Shown piece after piece: positions 35,030 through 46,607 of a stretch of DNA of 64,000 bases (positions are counted from its first letter, which is position 1; each line of letters starts with the position of its first letter). Both the position numbers and the translations under genes were made by a program. The DNA is from Melieria omissa. Taxonomy: Eukaryota; Arthropoda; Insecta; Diptera; Ulidiidae. The stretch is from the NCBI GenBank assembly GCA_963971225.1, contig OZ020268.1, positions 109,026,830-109,090,829 on the forward strand, written 5' to 3'. The notes below the pieces were generated by a model that made no database searches, had not been told where the DNA came from, and worked only from the letters and a program-made list of their open reading frames with translations.

Positions 35030-36445
35030 AAAAGAATCGGCCGTTCCATGTGAAGGAAAGCAAACAAAATCTAGTTTAGGGTGTGGAAAATTGTAACTTC
35101 TTAGTGACGAAATGGATGGGGCAGAGATAGAATTCCAGAAGGATGTGAAATATTTAGGTGTTATACTAGATCAAAAACTCCTCTGGAAAGGGCATTTAGA
35201 GGTAACGATAAGGAAGGCCACTAGGGCTTTCATGACCTGTAGGTCCATAGCAGGCAAAAGTTGAGGCTGCACTCTGACTATACTGAGATGGATCTACACG
35301 GCCATTGTAAGACCCATGATAACGTATGGTTGAGCTGTCTGGGTAAAGAAGACCAGCCAGGCGTCCACTATCAAGGCCACTATCCATAACAGGGGCTATG
35401 AGAACGTGTCCAACAGCATCCTTAAAGGTTCTTCTTGAACTCACACCTCTTTACTTAAATATACAGACCCAGGCGAAGAGGGCTCTCCTACGGATGACTG
35501 ATGTTAATATCGGGGCTGAGGGATTTCTGAGCCGTAATAGGATTGATAGTCTCACGCATCAGCATCCCGAAATCACAATACCGAGGGATATAATCTGACT
35601 GAAGTTCAGCTTTGTCAAACGATTCAAAACTAAACTTAGTAACAAAAGGAACTGGATAGGTATATCGGAAATATATCAGATAGACCAGCACAAGATATCC
35701 TGGTACACAGATGGCTCCTTAACGGAGGAGGCACCGGGATAGGAGTATACGGGCCGAGGATAAGATACTCGGAATCCACTTGAAAGCACACCACTATCTT
35801 CCAGATGGAAATATACGCCATTGAAAGGTGTGCTTACTTCAATCTGGTGAAGAATTACCGGAACCGGAAGATTGCCATCCTTTCTGACCACCAAGCGGCA
35901 ATCAAGGCTCTAAGATCCTACCAGGTGTCCTCGAAACTGGTTTTGGCTTGAGAAGCCGTTACAGTAAGGTCTGGGTACTTTGGGTTCCGGGTCACACTGG
36001 CATTGAAGGGGACGAACGGGCTGACGAGGAGGCTTCCAGGGAGCTTCCACACCCCTTTGTCGGCCGAGAACCTTTTTGTGGTTTGGGGAAAGGAGCTTCC
36101 TCCATCAATCAATACTGGAAAATCAACCAGGTCTAGAGCACTCGAAGCTGGTTATCGGATCCTACAATAGAAAACGTTTAGAGGTCTGTATGACCTTATC
36201 AAAAAATAATCTTAGGATTATCACGGGAAGCGCATTGTAGATTGAATTATCATCTAACTAAACTAGGAATAGGTATTGCAGGTTCTGCTTGCAGGAAAAC
36301 GAGACTGAGAGAATGCCCTGTACTCATGCATAAAAGAAAGAAGCACCTGGGGGACCATCTCATATCAGGTGAAGATTGGGTACCCAGAGGTTTAGGAAAC
36401 ATACAAAAATTCCGCTCGGATACTGGACTCACTGATAGTCTTTGA
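35030..36445 (+). mobile_element. Decayed jockey-like LINE ORF2 remnant (RT end, RNase H, C-terminus)
   Basis: Read across several frames, the plus strand gives the end of a non-LTR reverse transcriptase (VKYLGVILDQKLLW near 35149, then IYTAIVRPMITYG). An RNase H domain follows (WYTDGS-type region near 35700, EIYAIERCAYFNL, ILSDHQAAIKALRSYQ, and VPGHTGIEGDERADE near 35991). The C-terminal tail includes MNYHLTKLGIGIAG and HKRKKHLGDHL, with the final stop near 36445. Multiple stops and frameshifts break the frame, so it is dead. The 5' half, including the catalytic RT motifs, is absent. Confidence 0.8.
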
Positions 36446-36851
36446 GTCCCAAGAAGTAGGCCCAATAGATCTACTAGGTCGCAGTGCCTTATCCCCATCA
36501 ATAATAATAATAATAGTCTCGAAAAGTTTAATCCATTCGTTGCCAAGGACGAGTATACACGTCTTTGGCAGGGTGTCATGCATTGCCAAGACGAGTATAC
36601 TCGTCCTACTTTAAATATGGTACAACACGCAGGCTTTGAATTAACAAATTTTTTGTGGCCAAAACAAAAAATACTATAAATAAATTTTTTTATTTAATAA
36701 AATATTTAAAAAATATTTCTAAAAAATATCAACAGGCCAGTCTTTAGGTTAGTCGTGTTCGTCCGATCTTGCGCTGCCGTTTTGTATACTATGCCCTCCT
36801 TTACAGCTCCCAAAGTGCTTACATACCACCCGTCTCGCACATTTCCACAGA
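36446..36851. other. Non-coding stretch with palindromic GACGAGTATACTCGTC
   Basis: TGCCAAGGACG...CGTCTTTGGCA forms a stem-loop at 36541-36570. A perfect 16-bp palindrome, GACGAGTATACTCGTC, lies at 36590-36605. AT-rich thereafter. Confidence 0.6.
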
Positions 36852-38158
36852 TAAGGCTTGTCCACGAAATAACTTTTACAATGTAAAACGAAAAAAAGTA
36901 TAGTAAGCACCGAAATTTCTAAAAAAAAAATCGCTTTTCAGAATCTGTCAAATTTCAGCTATTAGTGGTCAATTGTATTTTGAAATTTAAAGTGATTCAA
37001 TCAAAATGGCATCTAAAGAAGAGAAAATTCGACAAAAAATAATTGCCCACTTTTTCGAAAATCCAACGGCTTTGTACGCATTGTTGGGAAGACTAGCCAA
37101 AGTTTCCAGCGCAACAGCTAGAAATGTGGTAATTAAATACAAGAAGGACCTGTCCACATCCCGTATCGTCGGAGCCGGACGAAAAAAAGGTTTCGTCTAT
37201 AAAGATATAGCTCGTAAGGTGAAAGTTTCTCTGGAAAAAAATCCAAACCAATCTTTACGAGATTTGGCACGAAAATTCGAAGTTTCGAAATCATACATAG
37301 CGAAAATTAAAAGACACTACGAGCTCAAATCTTTCGTTGTTCAAAAAGTGCCAAATCGTAACTCCGAAGTGGAAAAGCGTGCCAGAAATCGAGCCCGAAA
37401 ACTTTTATCGAATGATCTGTGTCGTTTTAAAGGCTGCGTGTTAATGGATGACGAAACGTATGTCAAAGAAGATTTCAAACAGCTTCCAGGTCGAGGATAT
37501 TACACAGCATACCTGAAGGGTGGCATTATGAAAAGGTTCAAGTATAAACGGATGGACAAATATGGTAAAAAGTATATGGTTTGGCAGGCCATATGTAGCT
37601 GTGGCAAATACACTCGTCCTTTTGTTACAACTGGCACTCTTAACAGTAAAATTTACTTGAAGGAATGTCTCAACAAACGACTTTTGCCATTGTACAGAGA
37701 GCACGCTGTTCCACCTTTATTTTGGCCAGACTTAGCAACAGTCCACTATGCAGAAATTGTCAAAGAGTGGTACCAAAGGAATAAGATCCGTGTTGTTGAG
37801 AAAAATCACAATCCCCCAAATTGCCCACAGCTTCGGCCAGTCGAACGATTTTGGGCAATAATGAAACGAAACTTACTGAAATATAAAAAACGTGCTAAGG
37901 GAAAGATTGATTTTATAAAAAAGTGGAACAGTATGGCCAAAAAAATTGGAAAATCTGGTGTGCAACATTTGATGAGGGGATTGAAAGCAAAAATACGTAG
38001 ATTTGTAAGAAATCCAATTGAACTTTAAAATATTTGTACATTATCACAAACTTTGAGTTATAAGAGATAATAAATACTCACACAAACATTAGTTCAATAT
38101 TTTATTTAGTAGCTATTAATAATAGAAAATGTAAAAGTTATTTCGTGGACAAGCCTTA
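36852..38158 (+). mobile_element. Intact-looking DD37E Tc1/mariner-type transposon
   Basis: A 1303-bp element (36854-38156) has perfect 27-bp terminal inverted repeats beginning AGGCTTGTCCACGAAATAAC. It is flanked by TA on both sides (36852-36853 and 38157-38158). The interior is a single uninterrupted transposase gene. Length, TA target and structure are those of a complete IS630/Tc1/mariner element. Nothing visible prevents it from being autonomous, so activity may be recent. Confidence 0.93.
37006..38028 (+). CDS. Full-length transposase, DD37E (ITmD37E-like)
   Basis: A 340-residue transposase, the usual length for the superfamily. The N-terminal third holds two helix-turn-helix units (about residues 8-50 and 83-108, the second SLRDLARKFEVSKSYIAKIK) separated by a GAGRKKG linker like the GRPR AT-hook. 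The catalytic domain has the first Asp in LMDDETYV (D149, or D148), the second in FWPDLATVHYA (D242) and Glu in CPQLRPVERFW (E280). Exactly 37 residues separate D242 and E280. This is the signature of the DD37E group known from mosquitoes, rather than mariner DD34D or Tc1 DD34E. Start chosen at the first ATG, 152 bp inside the left end. No frameshift or internal stop. Confidence 0.92.
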   Translation: MASKEEKIRQKIIAHFFENPTALYALLGRLAKVSSATARNVVIKYKKDLSTSRIVGAGRKKGFVYKDIARKVKVSLEKNPNQSLRDLARKFEVSKSYIAKIKRHYELKSFVVQKVPNRNSEVEKRARNRARKLLSNDLCRFKGCVLMDDETYVKEDFKQLPGRGYYTAYLKGGIMKRFKYKRMDKYGKKYMVWQAICSCGKYTRPFVTTGTLNSKIYLKECLNKRLLPLYREHAVPPLFWPDLATVHYAEIVKEWYQRNKIRVVEKNHNPPNCPQLRPVERFWAIMKRNLLKYKKRAKGKIDFIKKWNSMAKKIGKSGVQHLMRGLKAKIRRFVRNPIEL

Positions 38159-39539
38159 ACATCAATCAGCGCAAAAGCTGAACGTTGACCGTTGAAAAGC
38201 TTAAAACTTGCTAATTTGCAAACCAATTAAATGAACATTTGATCCGTCGCCACCAGTGCTGGCAACGCCAAAGCCTGCAGACTTTCAAAACAGTCAACAA
38301 AAGACGCGCTGCAACTTTTTGATTGCCGACAGCAACACGACGACAATTGCAGGCCCGCCCCGTTTTTTTTCTCAGCCTCACCACCATCTGCCACTTCAAC
38401 TTGAAATTGTTTTCAGCGGTGCCTGCGACCGTCGCTGTGCCGGCGATGTTCTTTTGGAGGCTGTGGAAACTTTGCGTTTTTCGAAATAATTTCGTCTCGT
38501 TGTGGTTGCATAGTTTTGCAAAGTTCACTGCGTGCGCCGCAGCTAAAGGTTCGACGCCTAAAGTTTGTCGCTGTTGTTGGTGTTGCCTTGGCCGGATGTT
38601 GCTGCATTTGACGTGCGCAAGTTTGAGCGCATTTCTTGTGTGATTGAAGCGGCGTCGTTAGTGGGGGTCGCGAGACGACAGCGCACACTCATTGCTGTTG
38701 TTTTTGGCATTTTTGCCGGCTAGTCATACAACAGCTGAAAGCCGCAACATTTCTGATTGAGTGCCAAAAACTTTTACTTTTCGCTCAGCACACTCGAAAC
38801 CGAGAAAATGGGAAGCCGTACGGAAACGGAAATGCATCGCCTGGGTAAATGCGTCCAATGAGCTTGGCGAAGTCAGTCGAAGAAAACCGACGCCCAAAAT
38901 TGGGCATTGATGCACTGGACCTATAATGTATGTGTGTGAGTGAGTGTGTGTGTGTGCGAGTGGCTTTGTATCTTTTCGCATTGTTCACGTAAGCAGTGAA
39001 TACATTTGTCTGAAATCAGCGGATGCCTCACCACCGTCGACGGTCGGCAGCTGTGCACATAAAAAGCATCAAACCACGCCAAACCCGCCAAAGTGTGGCA
39101 ACTTGCGGTGCCGTTAGCGTCAAGCTGTCTGTACTTGTGCAACGCGCCAACAACAAACACTCGCGCTGCGACCGCACAACCAATACGAATATGCGCGGCT
39201 TCGTGCATTTGGCAAACGAAAAAATTGGTCTCGCCGCAGCATTTGCCTGGCAATTAAAGCAAAACCCAACAACAACTATTCGACCCGACACTATTTAAAT
39301 TTAAATACAAAGAAAATACGAACGAAAAAAACCCCAATTTAAAATTATCGTTAAGGCAATGCATCAATGCGGCCACAGCGTTGCCACATGTCCGATTTTG
39401 CGCTCGACAAATTTATAATTATGCTCTTCATATGTATGCACGTGAGTATGTACTTAAAAATATTAAAAAATTTAATATTACATAGAAAACAAACTACGAT
39501 TAAAGCATCAGTTGAAAACGAGAATTGCCATTACATTAA
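38159..39539. other. Non-coding stretch
   Basis: GC-richer at 38220-38700. A GT microsatellite lies at 38929-38958. Opposing frames without motifs. No gene supported. Confidence 0.45.
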
Positions 39540-40248
39540 TTAAGGGGTTATATATCTTTTTCTGTAGGGAAATACAGAGTTTTAATTTTTTTTTTTAAGC
39601 ATGTTACCATAGTTTTTTATGTTACCATAGTTTATAAAAGTACATGTCCTTATGTGAATTTGTATAAAATTTCAAGCGAAAATTCGAAAAATTGGGGAAG
39701 TTACAGTCCTTGCCGCAGAACTCCTTTTGTTAGGTAACGGCTCAGCTAAAAAAAAAAAAAAACAAGACCACGTTAGTACATAGTGTTACCTTGTTCGTGA
39801 ACGAAGGATTTTACCAAAAAAAATTTTTTACAGTTACAGTGCTATTTTTCCCAAAAATGTCGATTTTTTAAGGTAAAAAAATTGAGTTTTTTGCCAAAAA
39901 AAAATAGAAGAATTTGTCGAAAAAAAAATTCCTTCGTTCACGAATTAGCTATTGTATGTACAAACAACCCCTCAAAATTTCAAATTGATCGATGTAGTGG
40001 TTAGCGGGATATCGTGCTCACCGCGATGGCATTTTTCAAAAAACATCATTTGGAGAAAATCACGTTTAAAGTTTGAGTTGAATACTTGAGTTCCGGAAAC
40101 TGCGCGCTATGAACGGCCGTATCTTAGGCTCTAGTGCCCCGATCTCGATGAAATTTTGCAGAAAAATTGTTAAAAGTATATACTTCAAAAAGAAGTCATA
40201 AAAATTTTTTTCGATTTTTGAGCCACAAAAAGGTATATAACCCCTTAA
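39540..40248. mobile_element. Non-autonomous TIR element, about 0.7 kb
   Basis: The left end TTAAGGGGTTATATATCTTT (39540) is mirrored on the right by AAAGGTATATAACCCCTTAA (ending 40248), one mismatch in 20. The interior is oligo-A/T-rich with no frame. It could use TA (Tc1/mariner-type) or TTAA targets. The end motif does not have the CCC start of piggyBac, so I leave the superfamily open. Confidence 0.65.
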
Positions 40249-40339
40249 ACATTCGATAGTTTTTATGAGTTGAAAATTTCAGTCAGATAAGTAAGTAGGT
40301 ACTTTCATTCATCAAACATGCGTAAGTATGAAGTCTCAA

Positions 40340-40495
40340 CAGGGGCGGATTCAGAAAAATATTTCGGGGGTTTCAAAAAGTAATTTTATAATATTCATAA
40401 AATGCCTTTTGATTTGTATTTAGTTTTAAAGTCGATCATAATATTTCGGGGGGGAGGGGGTTCAACCCCCAAAACACCGCCTGAATCCGCCACTG
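40340..40495. mobile_element. hAT-type MITE, short copy (2 of 3)
   Basis: A 156-bp element starts CAGGGGCGGATTCAGAAAAA and ends CTGAATCCGCCACTG. Flanking 8-mers AGTCTCAA (40332-40339) and ACTCTCAA (40496-40503) match at 7 of 8. The interior is colinear with the ends of the long copy at 23629. Confidence 0.88.
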
Positions 40496-40503
40496 ACTCT
40501 CAA

Positions 40504-41274
40504 TAATGACCTATGACGAAATGAGTCACATAAATCCCTGCGAGGAACATTCATTCCACCAATAAAATTTTGCATCTAAAATGAGAAAAACAACAACAAC
40601 AAAAATTGGAAGCTGCCTGCAAGGAGGTTGCCTACGGCGTAAAAACGCAACTGTAGCATTGAAAACAAACACACACACTGTACTCATACGCACAAGTACT
40701 CGCCATCGTCGGGCGCACAGAAGGAGGAAACTTGTGGCCAGCGAAAAAATGTATGCCAAAAAATAGATACAAAAACCAGCAACAAAAAGCGGTTGACAGC
40801 GGAGTGAAAAGGCGCAGAGTGGAGGCAGTCGACGCTGCAGGGTACTAAAATTTGCGACAGCTCGCCGATTGGTGGGGTGCGAGAGCACAGTCTAGACTTT
40901 GGCTAGACGTGTTAAACCGAAAAAGCAACAATGGCGGCAGGAACAGCAACCAAAACGTAAACAACGGTACCGGCACAATACGACAAAAACAACAAGCTTG
41001 CAAAAAAACAATAACACAAATGCATTTCCCGTCGACAATAGAAAATAAATGGTGAATGCTTGAAGATTGAATAGGCCGTAACGGCGTGAGCATGCGAGCT
41101 GATTTCTAATAAAAATTTATAGCAGGATTAGCAACTTTAAAGTGCATTAAAACTGTTTTCTTTTATTTCTACAATAAATCTTAACAATAAACTGTAACCA
41201 AAACATGGTTCTGGGACCTCCTCCTCAACTCGCAGCGACTTGAAACCGAACCAATATATTCAACATGGGCGCAT
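40504..41274. other. 3' flank of UTP4, non-coding
   Basis: No gene seen. A minus-strand AATAAA (TTTATT at 41162-41167), about 110 bp past the UTP4 stop codon, is the likely polyadenylation signal for that gene. Confidence 0.5.
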
Positions 41275-43624
41275 CTATGCAGCGCCAAATTTCTTCTGCT
41301 TGAACACGTCCGGCAGTTGTTCGATCAGCGTGATCGGATTGACGCCCACAGCCACCAATTCATCCGCACTCAGCCAAGACAGCGATATGAAGTGCTGAAA
41401 AGCATTTCGAAGTTAATAAAACTGCAACAATGCGGAGGTCTCACGGTAAACTCACCTCGAAGGATTTTTTGTACTTCAGCCGCAAGCTGCTCACATTGCT
41501 GTCGCTGACTACACGCTTTGACTTTTTTGCCGATCTCTTGCTCGTGTGCTCTATCAAAACATCCTCCTCTCCCGCATCCTCGCTCCCAGTAGTACTCGGC
41601 GCGCACTTCTCCAACACAAACAAGAAAGCATCATTGTGCAGCACAAAGACCTCCGGATTGCGCGCGTCCAGCACAATATGCGAGACGCAGTGCGTGTCCG
41701 CATTGCCCACAAAGTAGCCACGTTCCGCGCACGTGAAACACATCTCCTCCAGATCATACTCGATGATCTTGCCGTCGGCAAAGGCAGCTACCAATCGCGG
41801 CTGCTGATCGTGCAGCGCCAACGCAGTAGTGGCCGCCGAGTAGCGCGGCATATTCAAATGGTGACGGAAGTTTTTGCCATTGAACACACTCCACACAGCG
41901 ATGGTGCGGTCGGCGCCCGCAGCAACTACATACGTGCCGCACGCGGACACCGTAAACAGATTGATTACATCCTTGATGTGCTTACCCGCCTCAATGCACT
42001 CGTTGAAGTCCAGCTCGCTACTACCATCGTTCAGCAGCGCAAATATCAAAATTTGCTTTGTATTGGGCTGCACCAAATACAAGCGCTTCGAGTCGCTGCT
42101 GAACTGCAGATGCGAGGCAACGGTGAATTGTTCGGGCAGATCCTTTACTCGTGACAACTGTGCAGCGTGCTGGCCGTCCGCACTGGCCAATTCAAATCGG
42201 AACAAACGCATCTCAGTATGTGTGGAGTAGCACAGCCACTGTCCATCGGGCGAAATAGTTGCACAAACTATGGGCTGTGCATGTTTGCTTCTAAATTCCA
42301 AGAGCTTCTCGGGCGCAGTGCTAAGCGCAAGCAGTTTGCGCTTGGCGTTGCGCTGCTGCTCCAACTTTTCTTCAGCCGTATCGGCGGGTGCTTGCAGCTC
42401 GGGTTTGCCATCGGTCGAACCCAGGTGCCAAATTTCCAAGTAATTCATGTAGCGCAGCAGCAATAGCCTGTGTTGCGGTGCAATTGTTACACAAGGGTTC
42501 TAAATGAAAAGATGCTGTTATAGTTCGATAATTCACGCTAGAGGCAACGGCGCCTACCTGCAAAAAAGGACCGTGCTTCACAATGCTGGAGCTGCATTTG
42601 GAGGCGGACGAAATTCCCAAGTAGCCGTCCATACCAGCGGACAAGATGCGGTCGCCAGCGCACACCAGCGCTTTCACGTCATGATCGTGTACGCTACGCT
42701 GCAGGTACTTCACCCAACAGTGGTACTCCATGTCCTCGCGCTTTATTTGTGTCTTCGCATAGATTCTTATCACTGGCTCAATGCCGGAGCACATCAACAA
42801 GTTCTCCTCCTCATTCACCGCCACCGTCAGCACGTCCGCCTTCAACACCTGATGCGATTCTACCTGTGTGGCCATGCGTCCATCCCACACGGTCACTTGG
42901 CCGCGCGAATCGCCGGCCACTATAGAAAAATCGCTCAGTACCTGTAGCGACCACACAATCACCTCTTTTTTCTTCTCCGCGCGCGCCATTCTCATCTTGT
43001 GCAATGCATGACCACTCTGCACGTCCCAAATGCGAATGGCGCCCACTGACCCAGTCACCAGAAACTGGCCACTGCGATCATACTTGCAGCAGAGCACGCG
43101 ACCTTCCTGTTTGTCGAAGAGGTTGGTGTAAAGCAGCTGATCGTCGGATATGTCAAAAATGTTGATGTACCCCTCCTCCGTGCCAACAGCAAGTGCCGTG
43201 CCCAGCGCATTCACGTCCACACACCAGATGGCATTGCCGGTGGCGAACTGCTTGCGCCGAGGCTGCAGCAGCTGTAGATCCCACTCTACCAGCTCGCCAG
43301 TTAGACCCACAGTAAAGAGCCGCTCACCGGACCACGCAATGCCCTCCACGGAGCCGCCCGGCGCACGTGGAAGGGTCTTTTCCAGGAAGGACGCGTACTG
43401 CATGTCCCAGATTTCGATGGAGCCATCAATGCTGCACATTACAAAAAATGTATCTCTAACATTTCCAAAGCCACGAAGGCTATCCGTACTCACCGCGAAA
43501 TGGCCAGCTTGTGCCACACCTTGTTGTAGGCCAGACACTGTATGGAGCGCGGTGTCAGATTGTAGAAGCGCACATTATGTAGTTTGGTCACTCCGGCTGT
43601 TGGCTCCTGCTTTTTAATTTTCAT
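41275..43624 (-). CDS. UTP4: UTP4 / Cirhin, WD40 protein of the small-subunit processome
   Basis: Four minus-strand exons: 43624-43494, 43431-42558, 42499-41456 and 41394-41275. Introns are 58-62 nt with GT-AG borders and the frame is open throughout, giving 722 residues, close to animal UTP4. The protein begins with the family's VRFYNLTPRSIQCLAYN block and is built of WD40 repeats across nearly its whole length (GSIEIWDMQ, GAIRIWDVQSG, GQVTVWDGR, and ADRTIAVWSVFNGK), ending in a helical tail near FKQKKFGAA. A Lys/Arg-rich stretch (SKRSAKKSKR) suits nucleolar localisation. UTP4 belongs to the t-UTP subcomplex, which acts in early 18S pre-rRNA processing and rDNA transcription. I believe the Drosophila orthologue is l(3)72Dn. 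It is head-to-head with TMX3, about 720 bp between start codons. Confidence 0.92.
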
Positions 43625-43750
43625 TTTGCCAACCAACAAGGCGCTTATTCAGAATTTAACTCCACGGCGACAAGACTTGCGCCGATAAACAAACCAAATG
43701 CACGTGCAAGATATTTGGAACGAAATGAAAATGTTGCAGCACGGCTGATG

Positions 43751-43815
43751 TAGGGTTGCACCATGGTGGAATTATTATTCCACTATGGGGTTGCACATTG
43801 CGTACTATTGGGGTT
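43751..43815. repeat. Inverted repeat upstream of UTP4
   Basis: CCATGGTGGAAT and ATTCCACTATGG face each other across a TATT loop (11 of 12 pairing). Two direct GGTTGCAC units flank the pair. It lies in the UTP4/TMX3 shared upstream region. It could be a small fold-back insertion or a bidirectional promoter element. Confidence 0.5.
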
Positions 43816-44343
43816 CACCTTCATCAATGATACAATGCAAAACTCGTGTTCACTAATTGAATGTTTAAGGTAATATCCTGTGGCCGATTCAACATATTCA
43901 GAAGAATTGGTTTTGTGGTTTTAGTGTAATCAGTATTTTTAATAAATGTTTGCGTATTTCTACAATGATTTATGGTTTTCGATATGTTTCGTTTGGTCTA
44001 CCGAATCAACCTTGTGTTGTGGATCGGGTGGAATTGGACTATTTTAACACCAACAGAAAATTTTGTATTTGCAAAGGGAGCAAAAGTTGGAACTGTGCCT
44101 TCCAAGAAAAAATTGCGTGAAAATACTAATTCAATTACCATACATTCAAAATTTGTTAGTTTTCGGCGATAAGCTAGTTTTCCCACAATTGGCTTAGTTT
44201 GATTCCGAGCAGTTGCAGTTATGAGTCGGTGAAGTCTAAAAACTCGATACCTTTTGTATACACAACAACAGTGCGCGGAGGAATTTCGCCCCATCGGCAG
44301 CAGCAACAACAGTAGCAGATCAATTACTTCAGCTAGTGCAGGC

Positions 44344-45784
44344 ATGTGCCGGGCGCACTACACAAGCATTCTATGGAAGGCACTTACCAGTAAGATCGCC
44401 CTGTATTCTGTACTCCGAAGCAGCCCCAAGTTCAAACTCTCTTCCTTTAACTAGTGTTGCTGGTGCTGGCTGCGCCCAGCGACTTGTCGGGCGCTCAGGC
44501 TTCACGTGTGCTGGAGCTCAGCGACCGCTTCGTTGACGTGCGCATGGAAGGCCAGTGGCTGGTCATGTTCTACGCGCCGTGGTGTGGCTACTGCAAACGC
44601 TCCGAGCCGGTTTTCGCGCTGGTGGCACAGGCACTGCACGCCACGAATGTGCGCGTTGGCCGACTAGACTGCACCAAGTATCCAGCTGCTGCGCGCGAGT
44701 TCAAGGTGCGCGGCTATCCTACCATCATGTTCATCAAGGGCAACATGGAGTACACGTACAATGGGGACCGCAACAAGGACGAACTGGTGGACTATGCGCT
44801 GCGCATGAGTGGGCCCCCGGTGCAGCTGGTGACGCGCACCGAGAGTGTTGACATGTTAAAGGGCTCGCACACCATATTCTTCATGTTCATTGGCCAGCAA
44901 GAAGGCGTGGTGTGGGACACATTCTATGCGGCAGCGGAGAACTACCAACAGCACGGCTTCTTTTATGCCACCACTGAGGATATTGCAGCACAGCACTTTG
45001 ACTTTGAGAAACTGCCGGCGGTAGTGGTTTTTAAGGAGGAGCAGTATCACTACTATCCGCACGCGCCCGTAGCGCACGAGATGGATCCGCTGGATGTGAA
45101 CGCCACAGTGCACCAGTGGGTTAACGTCGAGCGCTTTACAACCTTTCCGAAGATCACACGCTTTAACATACACCAGCTGCTGCGCACTAAAAAATACCTA
45201 GTAGTGGCCGTGGTGGAGGAAGACAAGCTGAGCCAAATTGCTTCGCACGAACTGGAGTTCCGTGATATGGTGGAGGGCGTGATACGCAAACATCGGGATC
45301 GTTATCATGAGAAATTCCAGTTCGGCTGGGTAAGAAGAATTCGGCTTTTACTCAAATGTACTTGATTTGTTGACAATTGTCTTCTTTCTCCTCAAAGATT
45401 GGCGATCCCAGCATTGCGCACTCTATAATTCTTGATCAGCTGGCCACACCGCATCTCATCGTCATCAACTCGACCACGCAGCACCATTACATACCGGACG
45501 ATGATCCGCTGCAGATGACACCACAAGCGCTGCATATCTTCCTCGAGACCATACACAATGAGAGCGCCACCGCCTTTGGTGGCGACACCTACCTGGTGCG
45601 CCTAAACCGCGCACTCTTCGAAGCCAAGAAGGCACTGAAGGAGATGTGGGTTGGCAACCCCGTGCTGACGTCGGTCATCTTTGGGCTACCACTTGGCTTT
45701 CTATCGTTGATTTTGTACTCGATATTCTGCGGAGATTGTTTGGTTGCGCCGGACGAAGAAGACGAACACGAGAAAAAGGAGTGA
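44344..45784 (+). CDS. TMX3: TMX3-like ER transmembrane thioredoxin
   Basis: Three exons: 44344-44389, 44455-45329 and 45398-45784 (introns 65 and 68 nt). Exon 1 ends in phase 1 at A/GTAAGA, and its A joins TG in exon 2. The product is 435 residues, close to TMX3. It has an N-terminal signal peptide (LTMLLVLAAPS region) and a thioredoxin domain with active site APWCGYCKRS. Redox-inactive thioredoxin-like regions follow, with one transmembrane helix near the C-terminus (VIFGLPLGFLSLILYSIF) and a short acidic cytosolic tail ending EHEKKE. TMX3 is a protein disulfide isomerase of the ER membrane. The tail has lysines near the end but not a textbook KKxx motif. I believe CG5027 is the Drosophila orthologue. 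An AATAAA at 46197-46202 may end the transcript. It converges on PDCD5. Confidence 0.92.
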
Positions 45785-46196
45785 ACAAGTGCAGTGGTAA
45801 CTTGCGGGAGTGAATTATTTATGCGTGTTATTATTTACTACGCCCCTACATCCGAAACGCTAACAAACCAAAGCAAGGTGTGGTCCGCTTTTATGAAGTG
45901 AATCGAGAACAAACTACCCCCGCCGCCCACACACAGCGATGTCCAATCATCTTTTTAACCGATTTCACAAAATTCGGCAATGCATAGCCGGTAAGATATA
46001 TTAAGCTTAAAGATGTAATTGAAGTTCCAATTTCCGCGGTGTAGGGAATACATGTTATGTTCGAACGCAACGGCACATATTTTGTGTTTATTTGTATAAA
46101 TTCTTTGCGGTAGCAAATTTCTAGTCAAATTTATGTTCTATCGGCTATAAAAATCAGACGGTGTAGAAAATCGAACTGTGTGCGTATTGTTTTTAA

Positions 46197-46202
46197 AATA
46201 AA
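46197..46202 (+). terminator. Candidate polyadenylation signal for the TMX3-like gene
   Basis: AATAAA 413 bp past the stop codon. Another lies near 46405. Confidence 0.45.
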
Positions 46203-46607
46203 TTGTATCTGTTTGTGCTTTTTGATCTCTACGAATATATGAACATTTATGAAATTGAGCTTGCGTCCTGTCGCCTAAGCATGTAGCACTTAAATTCACT
46301 TTTTCGTTTTTATTAATATTCATTATGACTTAAATTGTGTTTCACTAGCGTGATTAGCAGAGTAAAAACAGAAACGTAAATTATATGAATTTTAAGCGTG
46401 TGTTAAATAAAGCAAATAAAATAACAGCTAGAAAGAGAATTTAAATCGCCGAATTTCAGCCTCCAACACAAGCAGTTTTACGAGTAACAAATAAATTAGT
46501 CTTCCTTGCTGCTTGTTTGTGTCAGTTCATCAATGGCGCAATTAATGTCAAACATTTTCACCAGCGCATGTTAGTGTTTTCATGGTGAGAGCGCGGACAC
46601 GCTACGA

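Noticed and set aside
41546..42466. Plus-strand frames of 100-200 codons
   Set aside because: Antisense to UTP4 exon 3, whose frame is conserved and spliced; these are shadows.
43972..44172. 66-codon plus-strand frame upstream of TMX3
   Set aside because: No homology, not connected by splice signals to the TMX3 exons; more likely leader or spacer.
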